Assembly: GCF_014596445.1 (NCBI RefSeq)
Contig: NZ_MECL01000062.1
Coordinates: 60,880 to 124,879, forward strand
DNA: 64,000 nucleotides
DNA from: Streptomyces sp. CBMA29
GTDB lineage: Bacteria > Actinomycetota > Actinomycetes > Streptomycetales > Streptomycetaceae
Direction of reading: 5' to 3'
Part shown: positions 1 through 8,334 of the stretch, in pieces
Numbering within the stretch: the first letter of the stretch is position 1
How the letters are laid out: each line of letters opens with the position of its first letter
Made by a program: the position numbers and the translations under genes
Notes under the pieces: model-generated
The model's database searches: none
What the model was told of the DNA's origin: nothing
Seen by the model: only the letters and a program-made list of their open reading frames with translations

Positions 1-698
1 TCTCCCAGCGGCCGGGCGAGACCGGCGGCCGTCACCACGTCCTCGTCCAGGGACAGCAGCTCGGCCCGGTGCAGCGGCCAGCGCGGATGGGCGTTGGGCA
101 GATACACCGGCCGCCCGAAGAAGGCGTTGTGCATGCCCCAGCGGGCGGTGAGGAAGTGTTCGAGTTCGGTGGGCTCCGCCACCGGCTCACCGATCCGTAC
201 GCTCAGCGAGGCCCGCGCGCCGCGCGGCCCCGGCCAGCGGCGGGAACTGGTGTACGTGATGGTGTCGGCGTCCCGGCGCACCGACATCCGCGACCACAGA
301 TAGGGCAGCCGGAAGACGCCCCGGCCCACGACGACCGGTATCAGCCGGGACGCGTCCAGCGACCGGAACACCACACCGCGCCGCCCCCGCTCGTCCACCG
401 AGTACAGCCGCACGTTCGTCTCGGGGAAGGTCCCCAGATACGGCACACCGGGCAGCCGGAACCAGCCGACCCGGTGCATACGGAAAGCGACCAGACCCAC
501 GTACGTGACGCCGTGCAGGGTGTCGGGCCGTACGCCCGGCGGCAGCAGCGGCGCCACCAGCTCCGGCTCCACCGGCCAGTGCACGAAGGCCAGGTCCAGC
601 CACCACTGCGTCATCAGCGGCTCGGCCGCGGCGCCGGGCGGCGCCTCGGCCACGATCGGCTCCGCGTCGGCGGGGATGGTGGACACGCCGTCCAGCAT
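1..698 (-). CDS. DUF2071 (YqjF-like) protein, 3' end cut by window edge
   Basis: Reading on the minus strand from an ATG at 698 gives at least 232 residues and runs off the window, so the C-terminus is missing. The fold resembles the DUF2071/YqjF family (acetoacetate decarboxylase-like barrel). Near the N-terminus is a MTQWW-type motif followed by the family pattern 'LAFVHWPVEPELVAPLLPPG', then a 'YVGLVAF..' strand and a 'PETNVRLY' strand. An in-frame TGA lies five codons upstream of this ATG, so the start is well bounded although no strong ribosome site is visible. It follows the cupin gene by 42 bp on the same strand and may share its transcript. No enzymatic activity is established for this family and I do not propose one. 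Confidence 0.8.
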   Translation of the reverse strand, partial: MLDGVSTIPADAEPIVAEAPPGAAAEPLMTQWWLDLAFVHWPVEPELVAPLLPPGVRPDTLHGVTYVGLVAFRMHRVGWFRLPGVPYLGTFPETNVRLYSVDERGRRGVVFRSLDASRLIPVVVGRGVFRLPYLWSRMSVRRDADTITYTSSRRWPGPRGARASLSVRIGEPVAEPTELEHFLTARWGMHNAFFGRPVYLPNAHPRWPLHRAELLSLDEDVVTAAGLARPLG

Positions 699-739
699 GC
701 CACCGCCGTGTCACCCGCCCGGCTGCGGGGGACGGCCGG

Positions 740-1093
740 TCAGCTCGGGCGCGGGCGGTAGCGGATCTCCAGCATCAGACAGCCGGGGCCCGTGCGGTAC
801 GGGCCGTGCGGCATGCCGGGAGGGCGGGACGCGAAGTGGCCGCTGGTGAAGGTCTTCCCCAGAGTCAGGTCCTCCAGTTCGCCCTCCAGGAGATAGACCT
901 CCTCGTAGTAGGCGTGCCTGATCACCCCGGCGGCGGACGTGTCGAGCCCCGGCTCCCAGCGTGCGAGCCGGGTCAGCTCCGCGCCGTCGGCGGCCGGGTC
1001 GGCGGACAGCACGCGCTCGCTGACGCCCGGCGAGCCCTCCGCCGGGGTCCACGGGATATCCGCGGCGGCGCGGAATTCGTGTTCGTCCTTCAC
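740..1093 (-). CDS. small cupin-domain protein (ChrR-like cupin)
   Basis: A 117-residue single-domain protein. The cupin motifs are visible: H-x4-E-V-Y-x2-E-G in the middle and a G-H-F-x2-R-P-x-G-x2-H-G-P-Y block near the C-terminus, giving the His/Glu/His ligands expected for a metal site. I chose GTG at 1093 because AAAGAGGT sits about 7 nt upstream; a longer frame exists but would overlap the divergent promoter of the acetyltransferase. The family resembles the cupin half of ChrR-type anti-sigma factors, but no zinc-binding anti-sigma domain is present, so it is more likely a stand-alone metal-binding or sugar/thiol-related cupin. Substrate unknown. It leads the DUF2071 gene on the same strand. 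Confidence 0.8.
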   Translation of the reverse strand: MKDEHEFRAAADIPWTPAEGSPGVSERVLSADPAADGAELTRLARWEPGLDTSAAGVIRHAYYEEVYLLEGELEDLTLGKTFTSGHFASRPPGMPHGPYRTGPGCLMLEIRYRPRPS

Positions 1094-1148
1094 GGTGAGA
1101 CCTCTTTCAGCACGGGTACGGGGGTGCGGGCGCCGGGCTCGAATTCGG

Positions 1149-1183
1149 TTGACCGACGCATTCGGCCGGTATAGCAATGCCGG
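1149..1183 (+). promoter_or_regulatory. probable leaderless promoter of the GNAT gene
   Basis: TTGACC at 1149-1154, a 17-nt spacer, then TAGCAA at 1172-1177. The expected transcription start falls on the A of the ATG at 1184, and no Shine-Dalgarno sequence precedes that ATG, which fits a leaderless mRNA. Confidence 0.5.
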
Positions 1184-1714
1184 ATGATAGAAGGCGAGAA
1201 GATCCAGCTCAGGGCCAGGTTCGAGAGCGATGTCCCGGTGCTCCACGCCGAGTTGCAGGACGACGTGGTGGGCAGGTCCCGCTCCGACTCCCGCCCCTGG
1301 CGCCCCGTATCGCCGGACACGGCGGACTCACCGTACGCGGTGAACGGGCTTCCTCCGGAGGTGGTCGTCTTCTCCGTGGTGGAGACCCGGACGCGGGAGC
1401 TGGCGGGCGCGGCCTCGATGTGGGGCATCGACACCCACAACCGGCTCGCCCACCTCGGCATCGGCCTGCGCCCCGGCTACCGCGGTCGCGGCCTCGGCAC
1501 CGATGTCGTCCGTACGCTGTGCCACTACGGCTTCGTCGTGCGCGGCCTGCACCGTATCCAGCTCGAAACCCTCGCCGACAACACCGGGATGATCACCGCG
1601 GCCACGCGCGCCGGATTCCGTGTCGAGGGAACGCTGCGCCGGGCGGCCTGGGTGTACGGCTCCTTCCTCGACGAGGTGGTGCTCGGGCTGCTCGCCGACG
1701 AGTGGACCCCGTAG
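1184..1714 (+). CDS. GNAT acetyltransferase (RimJ/RimL type)
   Basis: 176 residues, close to the usual length of ribosomal-protein-type N-acetyltransferases. The N-terminus 'IEGEKIQLRARFESDVPVLH' is the RimJ/RimL-style first strand and the acetyl-CoA loop appears as R-P-G-Y-R-G-R-G-L-G-T at about residues 95-105, followed by the 'L-x2-N-x5-A-x3-G-F-x2-E-G' signature near 130-150. It would transfer an acetyl group from acetyl-CoA to an amine, commonly a protein N-terminus or a small aminated compound; the acceptor cannot be told from sequence. It is divergent from the cupin gene and appears to be monocistronic with a leaderless promoter. Confidence 0.88.
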   Translation: MIEGEKIQLRARFESDVPVLHAELQDDVVGRSRSDSRPWRPVSPDTADSPYAVNGLPPEVVVFSVVETRTRELAGAASMWGIDTHNRLAHLGIGLRPGYRGRGLGTDVVRTLCHYGFVVRGLHRIQLETLADNTGMITAATRAGFRVEGTLRRAAWVYGSFLDEVVLGLLADEWTP

Positions 1715-1855
1715 GGCGGACTCACCGCGCCCGGCGGGCGGGCGGACGGGCGGACACCCGGAGGGTCACGCGGCGCGGTCCGTGGGCCTCACGCACGCGG
1801 CAGGAAGCGGCCGACCCGCCTGGCCGGGAAGACGTATTGTCCGATATGCGCCGTT

Positions 1856-3040
1856 ATGCTCGACAGTGTGAAGACGATCCGATCCCGCTGGCGCTCCTGG
1901 TGGCCGGACGGCCGAAGGGATCCCGTCCTCCTGGCCCCGCTCCTGCTGACCGTGATGATCATCGTGGTGGCGTTGGTCACTCCGACCGACTTCGCGATCA
2001 GCCGCCTGCTGCCCGCCGCGCCCGCGCTGGCCGCGTCGATGTGGCCGGTGCGCCCGACCGTCGCGCTGGGCGTGGTGGCGACCGCCGTGGTGGTCGGTGA
2101 CTCGCTCATCATCGACTCCCCGAACATGCTGTTCACGGCCGGTGCGATCGCCCTGGTCACCGCCGCGGCCGGATACGCGGCGCACAGCCGGCTGCACCGC
2201 GAGCTGACCCTCACCCAGGTCAGATCGGTGGCCGACACCGCACAGGCGGTCGTCCTGCGACCGGTGCCGCCCCGTGTCGGGAACGTGGACGTCGAGACGC
2301 TGTACGTGGCCGCCGCCGCGGAGGCCCGGATCGGCGGCGACTTCTACGCGGCGGCCGACACCCCGCACGGCGTACGCCTGCTCATCGGCGACGTCCGCGG
2401 CAAAGGTCTGACCGCGGCGGGCGCGGCCGGGGCGATCGCCAACAGCTTCCGCGACGCCGCCCACGACGAACCCGACCTCGCGGCGGTCGCCCGCAGGCTG
2501 GACAGCAGCGTGGTCCGCTACAGCGCGTCGATCGCCGGCGGCGACGCGCCCGAGCGCTTCGCCACCGCCCTGTTCGTCGAGATCCCGGCCGACGGCGGCC
2601 ACGCCGTCCTCCTCAACTGCGGCCACCCGCCGCCGCTGCTGCTGCGCGGCGACCAGGCCACCGCCCTCGATCCGAGCGCCCCGTCACCGCCCCTGAACAT
2701 GGCCGTGCTGCTGGGATCCGACTACCGCATGGACACCGTCCCGCTGGTCCGCGGTGACCGGCTGCTGCTCTACACCGACGGCGTCATCGAGACCCGCGAC
2801 GACACGGGCACGTTCTTCTCGCTGCGCCGGTGGGTGAGCGGCAGACCGCCCGTGGAGCCCAGGGAACTGCTCGACCAGCTCCGTGCCGAACTCCTGCGCT
2901 TCAGCGAAGGAGAGCTCGACGACGACATCGCGGCCATGCTCGTACGCTCCCGCGCGGGCGCGGCCGGTTCGCCTGGTTCGGGCGGCTCGCCTGGTTCGGG
3001 CGGTTCAGCCGGTTCACGCGGCGCGGGTGAAGACGTGTGA
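1856..3040 (+). CDS. membrane-anchored PP2C-type (SpoIIE/RsbU) serine phosphatase
   Basis: 394 residues. Three or four membrane helices occupy roughly residues 22-110, followed by a short linker and a PP2C/SpoIIE domain (about 140-370). Metal-binding signatures are visible: 'ARIGGDFYA' at the domain start, 'IGDVRGKGLTAA', 'LNCGHPPPLLL', 'LLYTDGVIE' and 'DDDIAAMLV'. Such phosphatases dephosphorylate STAS-domain anti-anti-sigma factors; a STAS protein (22135-22470) and two HATPase kinases lie elsewhere in this window but are not linked to it. No PAS, GAF or HAMP sensor is present, so any signal is probably sensed through the membrane part. The tail is a Gly/Ser/Pro repeat whose last 27 bp overlap the convergent acetyltransferase gene. 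No good ribosome site precedes the ATG at 1856. Confidence 0.87.
   Translation: MLDSVKTIRSRWRSWWPDGRRDPVLLAPLLLTVMIIVVALVTPTDFAISRLLPAAPALAASMWPVRPTVALGVVATAVVVGDSLIIDSPNMLFTAGAIALVTAAAGYAAHSRLHRELTLTQVRSVADTAQAVVLRPVPPRVGNVDVETLYVAAAAEARIGGDFYAAADTPHGVRLLIGDVRGKGLTAAGAAGAIANSFRDAAHDEPDLAAVARRLDSSVVRYSASIAGGDAPERFATALFVEIPADGGHAVLLNCGHPPPLLLRGDQATALDPSAPSPPLNMAVLLGSDYRMDTVPLVRGDRLLLYTDGVIETRDDTGTFFSLRRWVSGRPPVEPRELLDQLRAELLRFSEGELDDDIAAMLVRSRAGAAGSPGSGGSPGSGGSAGSRGAGEDV
2966..3019 (+). repeat. 18-bp in-frame tandem repeat (GSPGSG units)
   Basis: Three consecutive 18-bp units encode GSPGSG, GSPGSG and GSAGSR at the C-terminal end of the phosphatase. The third unit is degenerate. The array overlaps the 3' end of the convergent GNAT gene. 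Confidence 0.85.
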
Positions 3041-3790
3041 GCGGCCGATCGGAGTGAAGCCCCGCCGCGCGTACCAGGCGCGCGGCCAGTCGTCCGCGTC
3101 CGCGATCAGGAACAGCAGCGGGCACCCGGCCGCCAGGTGCACGGCGGTGGCCAGATTGACGTCCGCGTAGCCGCGCCGCTGATGCGTGGTCGCGGTGACG
3201 ACCTCCTCGATCTGCGCGATGCCCTCCGCCGGGTCGAGGTAGAGGTCGGTCCACGCGCCGACGGCCCCCTTCTCGTCCCTGACCGCCAGGAACCGCACCT
3301 GCTCCGCGCCCCGCAGCCGGGCGGCGCGACGGTCGGTGAGCTGCCGCACCACCTCGTCGTCGGCCTTCGGCAGCCACCGCCGCGTCTGCCGCAGTACGGC
3401 GGACCGCAGGGCCCGCGGCGTGACGGTCTCGGCGGCCGGGTCCGGCGCGGGCGTGGGACCCGAGTGCCGCATCACCAGTTCCGTCTCGTGCTCGTAACCG
3501 GCCGCGAGCAGCGTCGGCGCGCACAGCACGCCGAACTGGTCGTCCAGCACCGAGATCCGGCGGTGCGGCAGATGGCCGAGTACGGCGTCGGCGAGCGCGG
3601 GCAGGCCGTCCACCGCCACCGGGCCTTCCACGACCAGCTGATTGTGCTCGTGAGAGGCGGCGTACGCGGCGTTGAGGACCGCCGCGCCGCCCGGGAGTTC
3701 GACCACGCGCCCGGCCTGCCGCCGCTGGAAGGCGGCGCGGAAGGACGCGATGCGGTGCAGATCGACGGCGGAGACCTCGACGGCGGGCAT
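3014..3790 (-). CDS. GNAT-family acetyltransferase, 258 aa
   Basis: A two-part protein: residues 1-125 form an N-terminal region without an obvious motif ('LPHRRISVLDDQFG...' strand), and residues 130-258 form a GNAT domain with 'EEVVTATTHQRRGYADVNLATAV' as the acetyl-CoA loop (motif A, Q-R-R-G-Y-A) and a terminal 'AWYARRGFTPIGRSHVFTR' strand. The substrate is unknown. The start at 3790 opens into a short spacer before the deaminase gene stop at 3893, so the two minus-strand genes may be cotranscribed. Its stop lies inside the 3' end of the convergent phosphatase gene (27-bp overlap), including part of the Gly/Ser repeat. Confidence 0.82.
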   Translation of the reverse strand: MPAVEVSAVDLHRIASFRAAFQRRQAGRVVELPGGAAVLNAAYAASHEHNQLVVEGPVAVDGLPALADAVLGHLPHRRISVLDDQFGVLCAPTLLAAGYEHETELVMRHSGPTPAPDPAAETVTPRALRSAVLRQTRRWLPKADDEVVRQLTDRRAARLRGAEQVRFLAVRDEKGAVGAWTDLYLDPAEGIAQIEEVVTATTHQRRGYADVNLATAVHLAAGCPLLFLIADADDWPRAWYARRGFTPIGRSHVFTRAA

Positions 3791-3892
3791 ACCGCCCAGT
3801 CTAGGAACACCTGGTCACGGCGCCGCAAGCGCATTTCCCGCCGCCCGCGCCCCGTACCGCCGCTGTCTCGGGGAGGCGAGCCCGGTCGGCCT

Positions 3893-4363
3893 TCACTCCC
3901 CGATGTCCTCGTACCAGAGCTCGGGCCGCGCCGCGATGAAGTCCCGCATCAGCGCGACGCAGTCGGGGTCGTCCAGCAGTGTGATCCGTACGCCGTGCTC
4001 CGCGAGCCAGTCGTGGCCGCCGGAGAAGGTGCGCGCCTCGCCGATCACCACATGGCCGATGCCGAACTGCCGGATCAGGCCCGAGCAGTACCAGCACGGG
4101 GACAGCGTCGTCACCATCGTCGTGCGCCCGTATCCGCGCAGCCGTCCGGCGGCCCGGAAGGCCGAGGTCTCGCCGTGCGCCGACGGGTCGCCGTCCTGCA
4201 CCCGGCGGTTGTGTCCGCGGCCCAGCAGCCGTCCGTCCTGGCCGAAGAGGGCCGCGCCGATCGGGACGCCGCCCTCCGCGAGCCCGGCGCGGGCCTCTTC
4301 CAGGGCCGTGGCCAGCATCGTTGTCGGGTCCGGGGTCGAGTCCGGGGCCGCCGTGTCAGTCAT
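3893..4363 (-). CDS. cytosine deaminase, yeast FCY1-like zinc enzyme
   Basis: 156 residues, the size of yeast cytosine deaminase. Zinc ligands and the catalytic acid are in place: H63 and E65 in 'HGE', C90 and C93 in 'SPCWYC'. The flanking sequence is unusually like the fungal enzyme: 'GGVPIGAALF', 'GRGHNRR', 'TTLSPC', 'VVIGE', and the C-terminal 'RPELWYEDIGE'. It would hydrolyse cytosine to uracil and ammonia (pyrimidine salvage) in the cytoplasm. Bacteria more often use the unrelated amidohydrolase-fold CodA. Other nucleobase deaminases (guanine, tRNA adenosine) share the zinc motif, but the tail matches the FCY1 type best. It is divergent from the polysaccharide lyase gene. Confidence 0.82.
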   Translation of the reverse strand: MTDTAAPDSTPDPTTMLATALEEARAGLAEGGVPIGAALFGQDGRLLGRGHNRRVQDGDPSAHGETSAFRAAGRLRGYGRTTMVTTLSPCWYCSGLIRQFGIGHVVIGEARTFSGGHDWLAEHGVRITLLDDPDCVALMRDFIAARPELWYEDIGE

Positions 4364-4527
4364 GTGCCCACTGTGGCCGCGGGGGAGCGCCGCCGCAATG
4401 CGCTGGCGGCGGACGGCCCGAGGCGCGGAACCGGTCCGTTCCCCCGTGGCCCGGTCCGTTCCCCCATGGCCCGGCGCGGACGCCGTGCAAGGGTAGTGAC
4501 AGGCGTGGCCCGCGTTGCTTCAATGCA

Positions 4528-4539
4528 GCAAGCGCTTTC
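4528..4539. promoter_or_regulatory. LacI-type operator before the PL8 lyase gene
   Basis: An 8-bp perfect palindrome AAGCGCTT (4530-4537) inside GCAAGCGCTTTC, 30 bp before the GTG start of the lyase. The central CG and AA..TT flanks are typical of LacI-family sites and resemble the three boxes upstream of the giant lyase at 25.8 kb. Confidence 0.5.
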
Positions 4540-4566
4540 CGTCCCCGTTCCCCTGGAGCCGCCGCC

Positions 4567-7242
4567 GTGCCGATATCCCGTCGTGTCCTGCTGTCCTCGG
4601 TCCCGGCGGCGGGCCTGACGGCCCTGGTCGCACCCTTGCGGGCGCGAGCCGCGGACGGCCCGGTCCCGGCGAGCGCCGCGTACGCCACGATCGCGGACCA
4701 GGCGGCGCTCATCGCCAACACGGTGGCGGTCTTCGCCGGGACCGCCGAGTCCAACGCCCGCCCCGAGGCCGCCGCGAAGCTCACCGCGATCGAGTCGACC
4801 GCCCGCGCCAGGCTGGCCGCGCTCGGCACGGCGGGAGCGAACCAGCTCTTCGGCGGCCTGACGCTCGGCGCCAGCGACACCAACCTGACGACGTCGTTCC
4901 AGTACCTGTACGAGACGGCGCTCGCGACCCGCGTACCCGGCGCGCCCGGCGGTCCCGGCTCCGGGCTGCGGGACGACGTGACCGTGCAGCGGCGCGTCGT
5001 CGACGGCCTGGCCTTCCTCTACGACGGCTACTACGGCGACCAGTCGAAGGGGTACTACGGCAACTGGTTCAACTGGGAGATCGGCATCTCCACCCACGTC
5101 ACCAAGACGCTGCTGCTCCTCCAGGACGCCCTCGCCGCCTACCGGCCCGACCTCACCGCCGCGTTCGTGGCCGCCATGGACGCCTATCTGCGCAACGGCA
5201 AGGACGGCGACGTCGACCTCGACTCGCGCTTCCACACCGGCGCCAACCTCGCCGACATCACCACCAACCGCATCCTGCAAGGCGCGGTCCTCGGCGACGA
5301 CGCCCGCACGTCCAAGGCCATCGCCGACCAGTTGACGGTCTTCGCCACGATCGACCCGTACGCCCCGCGGCACGGTGTCACGGACGGCTTCTACGCGGAC
5401 GGCTCCTTCATCCAGCACGCCTCCGTCGCGTACACCGGCTCGTACGGCACCGGGCTGCTGAGCCGCGTCGTGCAGACCGTCCGGATGCTCGACGGCACCA
5501 GCCACGTCCAGGGCGACGACCTGATCGGCGTCGTGCAGGGCTGGATCGCCGAGGGCTTCGCCCCGCTGATCTTCGAGGGGTGGATGGCCGAGATCGTCAA
5601 GGGCCGCGCGATCTCCAGGACCACCACCGGATACGCCGACGTCGCCACCGTCGTCGAGGCCGTCACCGGCATCTGCGCCTACGCCGGCGCGAACGACGCG
5701 GCGGCGCTGGCCGGTTACGTCCGCTACGTACGGCAGACCTCGCGGGCCGCCCTCGACCCGGTCGCCTTCGTCTCCCCGACGACCGTCGTCCGCTACGCCG
5801 ACATCCTCGCCGACACCTCGGCGCCGGCCGGCGACCTCGTCCCGGCCGCGCACCACGCGGCGCTCAACTCCATGGACAGGACCGTCCACCGCCGCCCCGG
5901 CTACGCCTTCGCGCTGGCCCGCAGTTCGGCCAGGATCAGCAAGTACGAGTACATGAGCGGCGAGAATCTACTGCCGTGGTTCCAGGGCGACGGCGCCCAC
6001 TACCTCTATCTCACCGGCCAGGACCAGACCCGCGCCTACGGAATCGACTACCTCACCGTCGTGTCGCCCTACGGCCTCGCGGGCGTCACCGCCCCCGTCG
6101 AGACCCGGCACAGTGTGCCCGAGTTGTACGGCACCGCCTGGTACGACAACCCGGACCTGGGCTTCACCGCCTCCTCCGAGTCGCAGAACACCTACGTCTA
6201 CTTCCCGCGCGCCACCAACGCCCTCTCCGGCGGCGCCACCCTCGGCGCGTACGGGACGGCCGCCTTCGTGCAGTCCGACGACGCCGCCTACGCGGCGATG
6301 CGGGCCGGGCTCCTGCCGGACGACTTCGTCGTCTACCGCAACGCGGACGCCACGAAGTCCTGGTTCATGCTCGACGACGAGATCGTGGTCCTCGCCGCCG
6401 GAGTCGGCGACGGCGCGGGCCGCGCGGTGACCACGACGCTCGACACCCGGATCGCCGACCCGGCCGCCCCGGTCACCCTCACCGGGCGGCTGCGCGACGG
6501 CGCCCCGTGGTCCGGCACCGGCACCGACACCGGCACCGCGCCGCTGGCCTGGCTGCGCTACGCCGACGCGGGCCAGGGCACGGCCGTGGGGTACGTCTTC
6601 CTCGACGGCTTCGAGGACCGGCGACAACCGGACCGCGGACAACCGGACCGCGGACAACCGGACCGCGGACAGCCGGACCGGAGACACGGGCGGTCAGGAC
6701 CGCGCACCACCGTCGCGCTGGACACCGTCGCCCGCAGCCGCCGCGTCGTGCGTACCTCCAACCCCGACACCACCGTGACCAAGCAGGTCTTCGCCGTCCG
6801 CGTCGAGCAGGCCGCCGGAGCTGAGCCGGTCTCCATGGCGTACGCCCTCGTCCCGCACGCCACCGAGGCGCGCCTGCGGTCGTACGCCCGCGGCCCGCTG
6901 TCGGTGGTCGCCAACTCCACGGCGGCGCAGGCGATACGCCACCGCGACCTGGGCCTGCTCGCCGTCAACACCTTCACCGAAGGCCCGCACCACGCCGACC
7001 GGCTCTCCGTCGAAGGGCCCGCGTCCGTCCTGCTGCGCGAGGACCGGCACGGCGCTGTCTCCCTCGCCGTCGCCGATCCCACCACGCAGCGCGACCGGAT
7101 CACGCTCGTCCTCCAGGGCCGTCCGCTGCGCGCGGTCACCGCCGATGACGGCGTGCGCGTCTCCCGCGTGCCCGGCGGCATCCGCGTCGAGGTGGCCACC
7201 CGGCACGCGTACGGCCGCAGTTTCATGGCCACGCTGCGCTGA
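4567..7242 (+). CDS. secreted polysaccharide lyase family 8 (hyaluronate/xanthan lyase-like)
   Basis: 891 residues from GTG 4567, chosen because GGAG lies 8 nt upstream and the product then begins with a twin-arginine-like signal (S-R-R-V-L-L, cleavage near residue 29). The (alpha/alpha) toroid is recognised by 'NWFNWEIG' (about 166-173), 'TGANLADI' (N227), 'FIQHASVAYTGSYG' (H284, Y293) and 'KGRAISR', matching the Asn/His/Tyr catalytic set of PL8. The C-terminal beta-sandwich follows. These enzymes cleave uronate-containing polymers such as hyaluronan, chondroitin or xanthan by beta-elimination; the exact substrate is not decidable here. An insertion of four QPDRG pentapeptides interrupts the beta-sandwich near residues 686-705. 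Probably under LacI-type control. A longer in-frame extension upstream is less likely because it would bury the signal peptide. Confidence 0.87.
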   Translation: MPISRRVLLSSVPAAGLTALVAPLRARAADGPVPASAAYATIADQAALIANTVAVFAGTAESNARPEAAAKLTAIESTARARLAALGTAGANQLFGGLTLGASDTNLTTSFQYLYETALATRVPGAPGGPGSGLRDDVTVQRRVVDGLAFLYDGYYGDQSKGYYGNWFNWEIGISTHVTKTLLLLQDALAAYRPDLTAAFVAAMDAYLRNGKDGDVDLDSRFHTGANLADITTNRILQGAVLGDDARTSKAIADQLTVFATIDPYAPRHGVTDGFYADGSFIQHASVAYTGSYGTGLLSRVVQTVRMLDGTSHVQGDDLIGVVQGWIAEGFAPLIFEGWMAEIVKGRAISRTTTGYADVATVVEAVTGICAYAGANDAAALAGYVRYVRQTSRAALDPVAFVSPTTVVRYADILADTSAPAGDLVPAAHHAALNSMDRTVHRRPGYAFALARSSARISKYEYMSGENLLPWFQGDGAHYLYLTGQDQTRAYGIDYLTVVSPYGLAGVTAPVETRHSVPELYGTAWYDNPDLGFTASSESQNTYVYFPRATNALSGGATLGAYGTAAFVQSDDAAYAAMRAGLLPDDFVVYRNADATKSWFMLDDEIVVLAAGVGDGAGRAVTTTLDTRIADPAAPVTLTGRLRDGAPWSGTGTDTGTAPLAWLRYADAGQGTAVGYVFLDGFEDRRQPDRGQPDRGQPDRGQPDRRHGRSGPRTTVALDTVARSRRVVRTSNPDTTVTKQVFAVRVEQAAGAEPVSMAYALVPHATEARLRSYARGPLSVVANSTAAQAIRHRDLGLLAVNTFTEGPHHADRLSVEGPASVLLREDRHGAVSLAVADPTTQRDRITLVLQGRPLRAVTADDGVRVSRVPGGIRVEVATRHAYGRSFMATLR
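6623..6682 (+). repeat. 15-bp x4 in-frame minisatellite (QPDRG)
   Basis: Four head-to-tail copies of gacaaccggaccgcg encode QPDRG repeats inside the PL8 C-terminal domain. The first three copies are identical and the last carries base changes, pointing to recent slippage. Confidence 0.9.
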
Positions 7243-7350
7243 CCGCCCGCTGGGCCGCCGTGGGCGCTGTCCGTCCCGGGTCCCGGTAAGGGGTCGGCAA
7301 AGGATCGGTGCGGACCGCCCGGGTGTCCGATTCGCCCGCACACCGTTCGT

Positions 7351-7364
7351 CTACAGTCGTGTAG
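7351..7364. promoter_or_regulatory. inverted repeat CTACA-N4-TGTAG upstream of COG4705 gene
   Basis: CTACAGTCGTGTAG in the 222-bp gap between the lyase and the next gene. The arms match those of the box at 14039-14051 near the BlaI-type repressor gene, with a spacer of 4 instead of 3 nt. It may be a BlaI/MecI-class operator. Apart from this box I see nothing else recognisable in 7243-7464. Confidence 0.4.
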
Positions 7365-7464
7365 TCGTCGGCCTGTCGGGGCTCGCCGCCCTGGTCGGCG
7401 CGTGCTCGGGGCCGTGCTGTGCGGAGAGCGGAATCGGCCTGCGTGCCGGGAGAGTTGCGGTCCT

Positions 7465-8334
7465 GTGGAACAACCAGTGGAGCAGCGGTCCGCGCGTGCG
7501 CGGACGGTCGGAGCGGCGCCGTACGCGTCGGCGGGGGCCGGTCCCGTGGGGCACCGGCGGACGGGGCGGAGCGGCCTCGCGGCCGGCGGCGCTCTGAGCA
7601 AGGTACCGGAGGTCACCGCCTGGTTCTGGCTGACCAAAGTGCTCACCACCGGCATGGGCGAGACGACCTCGGACTTCCTGGGCCGCGCGCTCGGCCCGGT
7701 GCTCGCGGGCGGGCTCGGCCTGATCGGCCTGGTGGCGCTGCTGGTCGCCCAGTTCCGCGCGCCGCGCTACTCGCCGTGGACCTACTGGTCGGCGATCGTC
7801 ATGGTGAGCGTCTTCGGCACGATGGCCGCCGACGTCGTGCACGTGGTGGCCGGGGTGCCGTACGCGGTCTCCACGGTGGCCTTCTCGCTGATCCTCGCGG
7901 CCGTGCTCACCGCCTGGTACGCCAGCGAGGGGACGCTGTCCATCCACAGCGTCCGCACCCCGCGCCGGGAGATGTTCTACTGGGCGACCGTCCTGACCAC
8001 CTTCGCGCTCGGCACCGCGGCTGGCGACCTCACCGCCGGCAGCCTGCACCTGGGCTACTTCTCCTCAGGCGTCGTCTTCGCCGTCCTGATCGCCGTACCG
8101 GCGCTCGCGGGCCGCTTCCTCGGGCTCGACGCGGTGGCCGCCTTCTGGTGGGCGTACATCCTCACCCGCCCGCTCGGCGCGTCGTTCGCCGACTGGATGG
8201 GCGTACCCCTCCACCGCGGCGGCCTCGGCTGGGGCACGGGACCGGTCAGCCTGGTACTCACCGTCCTGATCGCCGCGCTGGTGGGCTTTCTGGCGGTCAG
8301 TCACCGCGACGTGCCCGCGAACGCGGGCGCGTAG
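7465..8334 (+). CDS. COG4705-like multipass membrane protein (paralogue A)
   Basis: 289 residues from GTG 7465, picked because GGGAGAG lies 10 nt upstream; no ATG lies between there and the conserved 'KVPEVTAWFWLTKVLTT' start of the core, so the N-terminus is uncertain by up to 40 residues. About eight hydrophobic segments follow. Family signatures are 'GMGETTSDFL', 'EGTLSIHSVRTPRRE.FYW', 'FALGTAAGD' and 'AFWWAYILTRPLGASFADW'. The family is described as a membrane-anchored protein without assigned activity. A second member, 9537-10382, is closely similar over its whole core, and a BASS-type transporter lies between them. The 3' end overlaps the convergent transporter gene by 38 bp. Confidence 0.75.
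   Translation: MEQPVEQRSARARTVGAAPYASAGAGPVGHRRTGRSGLAAGGALSKVPEVTAWFWLTKVLTTGMGETTSDFLGRALGPVLAGGLGLIGLVALLVAQFRAPRYSPWTYWSAIVMVSVFGTMAADVVHVVAGVPYAVSTVAFSLILAAVLTAWYASEGTLSIHSVRTPRREMFYWATVLTTFALGTAAGDLTAGSLHLGYFSSGVVFAVLIAVPALAGRFLGLDAVAAFWWAYILTRPLGASFADWMGVPLHRGGLGWGTGPVSLVLTVLIAALVGFLAVSHRDVPANAGA

Noticed and set aside
4321..4566. In-frame N-terminal extension of the PL8 lyase
   Set aside because: It would hide a good signal peptide, overlap the divergent deaminase gene and bypass a clear GGAG site before GTG 4567.
4515..6824. Very long open frames overlapping the PL8, GH87, giant lyase, GH2 and permease genes in other frames and on the opposite strand
   Set aside because: They are Arg/Pro/Ala-rich, lack recognisable domains and ribosome sites, and follow from high third-position GC in the true genes.
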